NCBI RefSeq assembly: GCF_000149955.1
Contig: NC_030989.1
Location: forward strand, 575,079 to 639,078
Reading direction: 5' to 3'
DNA from: Fusarium oxysporum f. sp. lycopersici 4287
Taxonomy: Eukaryota > Ascomycota > Sordariomycetes > Hypocreales > Nectriaceae
DNA: 64,000 nucleotides
Below the pieces are notes generated by a model. The model had not been told where the DNA came from. It ran no database searches and saw only the letters and a program-made list of their open reading frames with translations. The position numbers and the translations under genes were made by a program. Below are positions 44,279 through 54,440 of this stretch, piece after piece (positions within the stretch are counted from its first letter, which is position 1; the number at the start of each line of letters is the position of its first letter).

Positions 44279-44905
44279 ATCCCAAACAGTTGCGGGGGTT
44301 CTTTGGGAAGTTGAAAGAGGGATTAAGTCCGTGGACTAGAAAGACGATACTTTATAGAAAAGTATATATAGTAGAGTGAAGCTTGAACGTACGGATTCAG
44401 CTGGTGTTAGGGCGGTCGAGAGCGGTAGCAGACTGATCCCTCAGTGGACTGGCGAGGCCTCCTCGACTCTTCCTCGGCAAGAGGAAGAACCTCTGTAAAC
44501 CTCCTATGCGGCAGCTGACGGGTGTCGAAGAACGACGGGGGAGTGTAGTCGGATCGAGAGTCGTGCAAGACGGAGAGATCGAGGAGCTTATCGTCGAGCA
44601 GCAATAGTAGCGGGAGGGGGGATCGCGTTGATGATGTGAGAGGGCTTGCAGAGGCTGAAATCTTTGTCACTGACGAAGCTCACGGCCGGAGGAGCCGTGG
44701 TGAAGGCGGTGCCTTTAATAGACCAAAGGCGGGTCGAGTTTGGTGACGAGTTTGAGCAGTTTTCAAGTGCTCAAAGTTGCTAGGTTTTGTTGATAACGGT
44801 TTCGTATCAACGGGTGCACGTTGGAGCAGTTGAAGAGTATAAAAATTGTCGTGATGAAACGTGACAAGTTGTCGAAGAGGAGAGAAAGTGGATGGGGAGA
44901 TGGGG
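44279..44905 (-). promoter_or_regulatory. ATG-free 5' leader of ornithine decarboxylase, with TATA box just upstream
   Basis: On the minus strand there is no ATG from the ODC start back to position 45035, and a TATA box (ATATAAAAAGG) is read on the minus strand across 44912-44922. If transcription begins about 30 nt downstream, the leader is near 600 nt. A possible leader intron begins with GTACGT at about 44391. This fits the long 5' leader through which fungal ODC mRNA is regulated, as described for the Neurospora spe-1 gene. The transcript start is inferred. Confidence 0.55.
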
Positions 44906-46453
44906 GGGCCGCCTTTTTATATGGTCGGCTCTAGTCTTGGCCCAAGATAGAAAAAAGAGGTCGATGAGTTTAGTTTGGGCTCTGCTGATTCGAAGAAAAT
45001 TGTGGAGGTCGCGTTTCCGTTGCAGGTCCTAATTGCATTTGCAGGTCCAAAGAGTTCCAGGTCCAGGTCCAGGTCCAAGAAAGAATGGAGAGAGAAATTT
45101 TTACCCTCCACTGTGACGTTGACGAGAGGGGCAGTAAACTCTGTACGTACCGTGTACTTACAGGGGACTTTGAGAATTCCGTGGCGCAGTAGATGAACTG
45201 GCGCCTAATTATTGTTGTATAAAATACCTAAACTCTGTATATACTCCTCTCAACAACCAATGTTGAAAATTCATCGCAATTACAGTCACAATTCGTGGCC
45301 TGACCTCGTAAGTAATCGCCAACTGCAACTGGCGGTGGATGAACCATCTCGATTCTAGCTACAGGCCTAAAAAACAAGAACCCCGCGCTAAACCCAAAAG
45401 CCCCAGCAGCGGTAGAATATCCCATTGGTCTCAGACACTTCCAGAGTCTCGGGAACAAGACACCACACCTTGGAAAAAATGCAAAAATATGTACCGATAC
45501 ATGCAGTCCGTGCATGTGCATTTCCCAGTATAGAAGCCCGTTACGTTCCGGGTCTTTTCAAAGGTTTTCTTGACCGACAGAGTCACAGTCAAGAGTCTGG
45601 CCTGTAAGCGTCATGTCCTTTCCTTGGTATTTAGCATAAAGACCCAATAATTCCCTCAGTAAATAAACAAATCACAATACCACGGACCGCGTAAGGCTGG
45701 AGCTTATTCCGCGGTCAGGCACCATTGACCAACCCCTGGCTATCACTTCCCATCGTCATATTCTCCATCAAAAGGACACCGTCAACAAAGCCTTTTTAAT
45801 GCCTCTCTAGTATTTATCGTATACGAATAGACGAATCGGCATGTTCTTCCGTCCGAGCATCTGTAACAGTCATACAGCATGTCAAAGTTGGTCACTCTGT
45901 AACACATCACATGCATGTACTCTGCTCTTTAGTCCAGTAAATCCATCGCTCAAGGACTCCGGCTCTGATAGAACGAGCTACCACCTCTCTTCATCCATCA
46001 CACCGACTCCCTTCTTCCACAATCTCCCCAGTCTCCAATCATAGAACTCCTCGTGCTTGGTGCTTTCGCTCCGCAGCCTCGAGGGTTTCCACAACAGATG
46101 CCAAGGTGAAAGTAGCTTCCAGAAATCAAGATAGACAGAAAAGAAAAAGAAGGGCTGCATCTGCTCTTGCGTTGCTCTGTGGTCTCTGTACCATTGCATA
46201 GGTAAAGAGATGTATCGTATCTGAACGCGTAACGAGGCAAAAAATCCCTCGTGTTCACATAGGGTGGAAAGTTCCGCTGCGATGCAATGTGAGGAGGGTC
46301 ATTTATGCTTTGTTCATCTGTGTAATTTACACTTCATCGTACACGCCATCATACAGCTGTAACTCCAGCTGCTCATTGCTCATCCAAACCTCTAGCATGC
46401 TGATGCTTCCAACTCTAGGTCGTTATTAGCTTCGTAATCGTTTTCTTTTGGCC
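44906..46453. other. Intergenic, ODC promoter and CYM1 3' region
   Basis: No gene is supported. It holds the ODC TATA box near 44912-44922 and the tandem CCAGGT repeat listed separately. Confidence 0.5.
45057..45077. repeat. Tandem CCAGGT hexanucleotide, three and a half copies
   Basis: CCAGGT is repeated in tandem at 45057-45077, about 150 bp upstream of the putative ODC TATA box. The same CAGGTCC word also occurs at 45022 and 45042. Confidence 0.75.
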
Positions 46454-49400
46454 TTACTCGGCGCCCTTGACATCCATTTCGCGGATCTTCCATTCGCCAT
46501 CAACCCAGGACTGCTTCTCTCCAAGGAAGGCGACTCTGCCTTCGCCCTTGGCCAGTCCGTCAACGAGGTAACGCTGCGCCACTTCGCGCACTTGGTCCTT
46601 GGTAACGTCAAGAAGCTCTTCACGCTTCTTCTGCTTCATCTCCTCAGTGATTCCTGAGAGGAATCGGCCCATACCCTCCTGGTTCACAGATTTGGGGGCA
46701 TCAACTCCCTGGAACACAGAGATCTTGGCCTCCTCAAGGTCACGGTCCGACCACTTCTTATCGACGGCCCATTGCCCAGCACCGCGCATGATGCTCAGTG
46801 TGTTTTGAGGGTTAGGGTCACGGTAAGAGTAGAAACCAAAGAGGCCGTCAAGAGGTCGAGAGTAAGCACCTCCACCATATGCGCCACCCTTCTCACGGAT
46901 TTCGTGATGCAGATGCTTATGTGTAAGAAGCTGTGACAGGATCTGGAGAGGTGCACCCTCCGCTGCTGTGTACGATGTGGTTGGTACTGACAATCCACCA
47001 TAGTAAACTTGGTAAGGAAGAGGATAGAACGTCTTGCTATCCTTGGGAAGCTGGCGGGGAGAGGGGTTCTTCAGGTCAAGAGGATCGCGGGAGAGGTTGC
47101 CCACAAACTTCTGCAGGGAAGCACCATTCTCTGCAACACTCTCTGGGCCGCAGGTAATTGCTGTACGCAGGTTTCCACCAGCAAGTGCAATGCTCTGAAT
47201 CTGCTTCAGCTTGGAGATAACATCTTCAAGCTTGTCCGTCTCAGGTCGGCTAGCTAAAGAAGTCACCAGCTGCACTTGAGAGAGGCCGGAAACTTGCTGT
47301 CGCAGCCACGAGGAACGGGTAAGACCAGACTCAGCACTACCCATCGCGAATCGATGTCCAGTGGATGCAATATCGTTCACAACACCGTCAGCAGATGCCT
47401 GAAGCAGCTGTCGAATTCTGAGGGCTGCCTCGGGGCTGTCGAAATCGGTTCCCAAAACGAGCTTCTGGATGATATCGAACATGACAGGAACGTTGCGATC
47501 TAGGGCCATACCGGTGAAGATGAGGCCTTCACTAGCAGCGTGGAAATCGGTGGGAGATGGTGTGCAGTGGTAACCAACTGAAACGCCACCAGTCTTGAGC
47601 TTGATCAGGTCTTCAAGCTGCTCCATGTTCATGTCCTTAGTACCAAGACGCATGATGCTGTCAGTGAACAGAGGGACCAGCTCGCGAAGCTCATCAGGCA
47701 AGTTCTCCAATGTGTTGATAGCACGGAAGTATGTCAAGCCGTTCGTAGGAGCCTCGTGCCACTGGATCTTGGTGCCGTTGGCATTCTCGTCTCGCACAAC
47801 CACAGGCTCCTTGCTTCGGGGAATATCCTTGACGTGGACAGTGGGCAGACAGCCGAGGTCCTCGGTGTTGGTCTTGTTTTGTTCGACCAGCAACTCCTGC
47901 TCTTGCTTCTCGAAATGCTTGCGGGCGTTCTCTTTCACTGCCAGCCTCCTTGATAGCTGCCTGGATTCTGGTAGAAAGTCGCTCCTGTTCCTCCCTGGAC
48001 AAGATCCTCGCCGTAGGTGGTTGAAGGGGGCCATTGTGAACGTCAAAGTGTTATCGTTGAGCAAATACTTATCGATGAGACCCTCCAGGTAGTTACCCTC
48101 GGCCATCTTGGTTTGGAAACCATTGATGGTGTCGTTCCAGGCCAACGAGTCAAAGGGGTCCACACCGTTGAACCACTTGGGCTTGAGACGGTTCAGCATA
48201 GAAAATCCAAAGTTGGCAGTCTTATGCTTGAGCGATAACTCAAGCTGGTGGAGGGATCCGTCGATCTTGGTTTTGTCAAAGCCCTTCTCTCGGACTTCCC
48301 TCAAGATCTGTTGAACGTTCTCCTTGAGCTTAGGAACATCTGCCTCCTGAACACCGGTGAGACCAATAGAGAAAATTCCCTTCTTAGCAGAGCTGTCATA
48401 TCCAGCGTTGGGGCTCCAATCAGCGCCCATGCCAGCCTCAACAAGACCTCGGTACAGAGGAGAACCATAACCATCCATCAAGAGGGTTGATAGAAGTGCC
48501 AGAGAGAAAGACTCCAGCACATCTGTGGTGTCACCCATGATCCATGACACAGAGGTCTTGTACTGACGATCAGGGTCGACAAGAGGATCAAGTGGTCCGT
48601 ACAGAGTAACTTCCTTGGGGCCGCTCAGTGTTACGGGTTCGTGAATTTGCTTGTCACCCTGGATCTTCTCGAAAGCCTGGAGCTGAGCATCGACCTGCTG
48701 CAAGTGGTCAACCAAGGGCATATCACCGTAGGTGAAGACCTTGGCGTTGCTGGGGTGGTAGTGCTCGGCGTGGAACTTTCGCAGTTGCCCGTATGTCAGG
48801 TCTGTGATCTTCTGGGGGTCGCCACCCGAGTTGTTGATATCGGGGAAGATATGGTCATGGAAGCGAATGTAGTAAAGATATCCAGCATCCGACATCTGAC
48901 CCTTCATTTCGTTGTAAACGACACCCTTGAATACCAATTTCTTGCTCGCCTCATCCTCAGCAAGTGGGTTCTCAGGACCAATTCGCCAACCCTCCTGGGT
49001 AAAGTCGGACTTCTTAAGCAGTGGGTGCAATGTTGAGTCAAGGTACACAGACATGAGGTTCTTGAAGTCCTGCGCGTTGGTTGTCGCAAAGGGGTAGAAA
49101 GTATGGTCTGATGCCGTGAACGCGTTCATAAAGTTCGATAGTGTTCGCGGAAGCATCTTAAAGAAAGGGTCACGAATGGGATATCTATAGACAGTCAGCA
49201 TTCTCTGCTTCCATGTCTATATCAAGACGAGTCGTACTTTTCGCTGCCGCATAGTGTCGTATGCTCTAGAATGTGAGGAATACCAGTATCATCCGGAGGG
49301 TTCGTCTTGAAACCGATCGAAAAGACATTGTTGCTGTCGTCGCGGGCAATGTGCAGATAATCGGCTCCTGTCTTGTCATGCTGAAGGTGAAGAGCCGTCA

Positions 49401-49524
49401 ACTCAAGCTCAGGAACGTGCTTGGATCGAACAAGGGTGAAGCCATGAAGCTTCTCGCCGGGTTTGGGAAATTGTGAAAGCTCCGTGACGGCCTTTCGAGC
49501 GCCGGCGGCGGCGTTACGAAGCAT
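46454..49524 (-). CDS. CYM1: Mitochondrial presequence protease (M16C, PreP/Cym1), two compensating frameshifts
   Basis: Exons 49524-49238 and 49184-46454 (53-nt intron) give 1006 codons. The metalloprotease site is [12 protein letters not shown] with the inverted HxxEH at residues 84-88. After SEK the intron joins to [20 protein letters not shown]. The C-terminal domain contains [15 protein letters not shown], the M16 YxxxR-type signature region. Between about 47935 and 48026 roughly 30 codons read in a shifted frame: the expected [20 protein letters not shown] is in another frame and the original frame resumes at KENARKHF. Two small errors that compensate exactly point to base-calling. The enzyme degrades cleaved presequences in the matrix. 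The N-terminus is short and lacks acids before Glu15. Confidence 0.92.
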
Positions 49525-50432
49525 TGTAGCAGAGACGTATAAGAAACAATAAGAGAATTAATAATACAGTAAAATCAAGGAAATAGTGTACAGTCGCATA
49601 TGCGAAACTATATGAAAGAGTTAAAATTGTCGTTAAACAGTCACCGGAGATTTCGATGTATGTAATGACGCCGGAACGATTCGCCCCGAAAAAGTGAAAG
49701 GGTCTGCTTTGTAACCCCAGCAGTTTCCTCATGGAGTGGCCGGGTCCCAGCCCACGTCAGTGCCAAGGACATGCCGTAATTGTGGGTGGCCAGTGGACAC
49801 TACTCAGTAAGAGGCCACTGTGGGATAGCGCCAAAGCCTCCAAAGCCGCATTAGTGTCCATTGAAGCACTAACTGAGCGGCTCAAGATGCCCACCAGAAT
49901 CTGTTAGCGACTTAGCAATTATCAACATAATCACCACAAAGGTCCATGGCAAAACCTATCCATCTCAAACCTCCATGAGCCCTCCATCTTGTCACACGTT
50001 AGCGACTGTATTATTCGATGTCCAACGAACCCTGACTCCAACGCTGTGTCCTTCCAGAATTCATATAGGTCGTACTGTTGCCGTTACTCAGCGTTGGTGT
50101 CGATTGCTATCATCATACGGACAAGGCCAATCTTGGTGCGAAGATATTCCCTCCTCAACCACTCAACGTGCCTCTTCGCTGCGAGTGCTTGGCTTGACAA
50201 TTCATGCGTGAAGCCGACTAACAGCATCTTCTCGCATCTTAGCCGATACCGAATAGTGTTTTGAGTATCATTTTCTCGTTACCACAACTTCAACCCCTCA
50301 TCTGGCGACGAACATCCCACCCACAATTAACGACGATACATCCCGCTTCGATGCCCCCGGCCTTTCCTGACCTCGTGACCCCCGCCTGAACGATTGCCGT
50401 CGTTACCTTGGCCCATCGTAGCTTCGACGGCG
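49525..50432. other. Divergent promoter region of CYM1 and taxilin
   Basis: About 900 bp between two divergent starts, with no gene supported. Confidence 0.5.
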
Positions 50433-51992
50433 ATGCCTGCCAGCCAGGTGGATGCTCCTGTAGCCAACGGGCATGACGGACACGCTCATTCACCTACCAA
50501 GAAAGGCAAAGGAAAGAAAGGAATGGATAACAACGAGGCATCGCGTCTGCTCCATGCGCGGATATCCCAGCTGGAGCAGGATGCCGCGGGAGATAAGGAG
50601 CAAGAGCTGGAGATTGGTGCGTCTCGCCCTCGTCGTCTGCAAGCGGCAGCCTCCCATGGATTCGGAACGATACTGATACGTGGATGGTACAGAACGTGAA
50701 GTGAAGAGAGCGAATCGGGATCTCCTTCAGCAGGTATCCAAGATGGACAACATGCAGAAAATCGACCACCTCACCAAGCGGTCTAGTGAACTGTTGGCTG
50801 ATATGCGACGATTGGAGCGTGAAAATCAGAAGAACAAGCGGCGCGGGGACACCCTACAAAAAGAGAGAGATGCAAGCCGCACGGAGCTTAATAAGACTGT
50901 CGGTCTTAAGGAGAAGCTGGAAAAGTTATGTCGCGAGCTCCAGCGGGATAATAACAAGATGAAGGTTTGTGCGAGAGGGCTGACGGAGAGGCGTTGGCTA
51001 ACTCTATTTGCAGAATGAGAATAAGGAGCTTCAGACGACACAGAAACGGAACAACGCTCACTGGGACGAAAAGTATGCTACACTCTTGACAAAACTCGAT
51101 GGATATCAGGAAGAAAAAGATACTCCGAAGAAACAAGTCGTGGATATGGAAGTCGACGAGCTGTCAGTCCCAACCATTCTTTTACGTAGAACTCCGCTCA
51201 CCTTTTGTTCACAGGTTTCGAATTCGCTTCAAATCGTTCATCGAGCAATACGAGTTACGAGAATTGCATTTCCACTCATTAATGCGCACCAAGGAACTCG
51301 AAGTGCAGTACCATATGGCGCGATACGAAAGAGAGAAGAAGAACGCAGAAGGGGAATCGACGAAGGCGCGACATCTACAGGCGCAGGTCCAGGCGTTTAC
51401 CAAGACAGAAACTGAGCTGAGGAATCAGCTAAATGTTTACGTTGATAAGTTTAAGCAGGTGGGTGGACTCGGATAAGATAGTTCGGCATGTTGACTAATG
51501 GCACAGCAGGTGGAGGATACCTTGAACAACAGTAACGATTTGTTCCTATCATTCCGCAAAGAGATGGAGGATATGTCGAAGAAGGGCAAGCGGTTAGAGA
51601 AGGAGAACGAAGCCCTGAAGCGACAGAAGGAGGCGACAGCTGCCAACATCATCCGCATGGCCGAAGAGCGCCAGGAGTGGAAGAAGAAGACAGAAACCGC
51701 CGAGAAGAAGACCGAGAAGCTCATGAGCATTATCCAGCAAATGCAGCAACAAGGGCGTAGGGTGCCACCCGGAATGTCCAACACCGTCGAAAGCGGTTAC
51801 TCCGATAGTCACGGAGGAAACGAAGGAGACGAAAGCGACTACTCCGACGAGGAAGGCGAGGAGGAAGAACTTAGCGAGTTCGACGACGATACAGAGGAGG
51901 AACCACAAGGCAACGAGCAAGGAACGCCAGTGGCCTATGGTCCTGAACGTCCCCCTCAGCCGGTTCCTTCGGCGGCGACAAACGGGCACTAG
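50433..51992 (+). CDS. Taxilin family coiled-coil protein
   Basis: Five exons (50433-50616, 50693-50964, 51014-51162, 51215-51458, 51510-51992) total 1332 nt (443 residues). A Gly/Lys-rich head (SPTKKGKGKKGMDNNE) precedes a long coiled coil with heptads (ELLADMRRLERENQKNK; KLCRELQRDNNKMK; RFKSFIEQYELRELHFHSLM), the taxilin domain. The tail is acidic and disordered (YSDEEGEEEELSEFDDDTEE). Animal taxilins bind syntaxins and have roles in vesicle traffic; the fungal role is unknown. The join into exon 5 has two adjacent AG acceptors (51506 and 51509). Confidence 0.85.
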
Positions 51993-52651
51993 GAGGCCAC
52001 TCGGAAGGGGGCTCAAACTGGAGCCAGTGTCAAGAAAAGACTCCCCAGCTTTCACCTGAAAAATCCCTTTTCCGCTGTGAACTTGATGGTCCAGGCTATC
52101 TTGTATCAGGCGCAGAACTGGGGAGTTGTAGCTTTTGGGGGCGTGATGATGGCTTCGCGCGTACCGAAAGAGTAAGGATCTTGTTAGTTGGCTACTGGTT
52201 GGGCTACTTGCTAGAGATGCTTTTTTGTTGCTGTTTGTTGTTGCTGCTTCGCTATTGCGTGTAAGATGTATTGTCGTAGCTTGTGGATTATTCGAGCATT
52301 CATGCCTCGCTCTACTTGAATGTCTACCTTTTGAAGTGAGACATGTGTGAAGTATGCAACAATTGCACATATAAATGATTCGCGCCACGGCAATTGAATC
52401 ACTCCGTTCATGACATTCAAGAGTATGACATCTGCTGCTGTATTACTACAGTTGCTCTGTTCTTGTGTCGTATTCTGTCGTATTACCACATCGGGACATC
52501 GGGGAATAATCACCGCCGACGTGCGTTAGGCCAGATCTACTCTATCATATATCCCACTTGATAAGCCGCGCAACAGGGGCGCATTAAGCAGCCTAGCTTC
52601 GCTCTTACAACTACAACCCCAGGTTTTCGGTTCATCAACAGCACCGCAACC
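51993..52651. other. Intergenic, taxilin 3' region and STE24 promoter
   Basis: About 660 bp. Long minus-strand frames here and across STE24 are antisense shadows. No gene is supported. Confidence 0.5.
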
Positions 52652-54166
52652 ATGGATTTCCTTCAGGTACGTTAATATCAAGCATGCCCTGAACACAACT
52701 AAATCCTCCAATTACTTCAATGGATGCTAACTCCAACAGCGCCTCGCGCGCTTCCTCGATCGACCGCTCTTCCCATGGAAGAAGCTCATCATGGGCTTCT
52801 CCGTAGGCCAATACCTCTTCGAATCGTTTCTCACTCTCCGTCAATATCGCGTCCTCCAGAAAACCAGCCCCCCCGCCGTCCTCTCCAAGGAAGTCTCCCA
52901 GGAAGTGTTCGACAAGTCTCAAGCCTACGGTCGCGCCAAGGCAAAGTTTGAAATCATCAACGGTCTCTACTCTCAGGTTCAGAATCTCGCTTTCATGCAC
53001 TTCGATGTCCTTCCTAAACTGTGGTCCTGGACTGGTGATCTTCTTCTCAAGTGGGCTCCTGCGCGCTTCACTGGAGAGATCAGCCATACTATCGTATTCG
53101 TCTTGACTTTCGCCGTTATTAGCCAGCTTCTTCGTCTTCCTTCTTCGATTTATCAGACTTTCGTCCTTGAGGAGAAGTTTGGTTTCAACAAGCAGACGCC
53201 TAAGCTCTTTGTCACCGATCTCATCAAGACCCAAGCTCTCACCTTCGTTCTCGCGCCTCCTTTCCTCGCAGGTTTCCTCAAGATCATCCAGAAGACTGGT
53301 AACCAGTTCTTCTACTACCTGTGGCTCTTCGTCATTGCTCTTCAGGTCTTCATGATCACCATCTACCCCGTTGCTATCCTGCCTCTGTTCAACAAGCTGT
53401 CTCCTCTTGAGGATGGTGAGCTCAAGACCAAGGTTGAAGCTCTTGCCGCTAGCCTCAAGTTCCCTCTCCACGAGCTCTATGTCATTGATGGAAGCAAGCG
53501 AAGCGCCCACTCCAACGCCTATTTCTTTGGTCTCCCCTGGAAGAAGCACATTGTTATCTACGATACTCTCATCGAGAAGAGCGAGCCTGATGAGGTTGTT
53601 GCTGTTCTTGCTCACGAATTGGGCCACTGGAAGCTTGGTCACACGACCAGCTTGTTCGGTATCTCTCAGGTAAGTTTTTGAATTCTATCAGATTATTACT
53701 GAAGCTAACAAAAATTCAGGCCCATACTTTCTACATCTTCCTCCTCTTCTCTGTTTTCATCAACAACCACTCTCTGTACTCCTCGTTCGGTTTCCTCAAG
53801 CAGCACCCGATCATCATTGGTTTCATCCTCTTCTCTGATGCTCTTGCTCCTATGGATCTCGTCATCAACCTGCTTATGCATATCGTCAGCCGCAAGTTCG
53901 AGTTCCAGGCCGATGCCTTCGCTAAGCAGCTTGGTTATCCCGAGCAGCTTGCTCGTTCTCTTCTCAAGCTCCAGATCCAGAACCTTAGCACCATGGACGC
54001 CGATTGGATGTACGCCAGCTACCACTTCTCTCACCCCCATCTGTCTGAGCGCCTCAAGGCCCTTGGCTGGAAGGGCTCCGAGGGTGTCACCGACGGCGTC
54101 ACTGATAAGTCCATTGGCAACGAGAAGGAGGGTGTTGTCAAGGCCAGTGGACGTGATGAGCTGTAA
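52652..54166 (+). CDS. STE24: CAAX prenyl protease 1 (M48 zinc metalloprotease)
   Basis: Exons 52652-52666, 52740-53669 and 53720-54166 give 463 residues; the first coding exon is just 15 nt. Multiple membrane helices are visible (FVLTFAVISQLLRL, FFYYLWLFVIALQVF, TFYIFLLFSVFI). The zinc site is LAHELGHWKLGH with HELGH at residues 297-301, and the third ligand region is FEFQADAFAKQLG, where the Glu of EFQAD serves. It cleaves the last three residues of farnesylated CAAX proteins in the ER membrane and, in yeast, matures a-factor and clears clogged translocons. The extreme C-terminus is SGRDEL. Confidence 0.95.
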
Positions 54167-54440
54167 ATGCAGCAAAAGATTATCTATTTAGATTACATCT
54201 GAACAGGGGCTCCTTAGTCTCCTTGGGAATGTGTTTTAGATATAGGAAAATGGCCGGTATGAGCTGGTCATCTAGAAAGGACTTGGCCACCCTTAGACAC
54301 GTATAGAACCAGACTCAACTGTACAATACAAGTGATTTTTTTTTTTTAAATCTTATCTATTCATGGCATTGCTACCGATATGCTCTTGATGATCCCAGAG
54401 TCTACCTGTGCGCCATCTACATTTTACTCATTTTGTTCAT

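Noticed and set aside
44407..44670. An 88-codon frame upstream of ODC that could be a uORF
   Set aside because: It begins with GTG, not ATG, and no ATG at all exists on this strand here.
51594..52388. A 264-codon minus-strand frame across the 3' part of taxilin
   Set aside because: Antisense shadow of the acidic coding sequence, without homology marks.
52635..53642. A 335-codon minus-strand frame across STE24
   Set aside because: It is antisense to a strong, intron-verified STE24 exon, uses a shadow frame of a conserved gene and has no domain.
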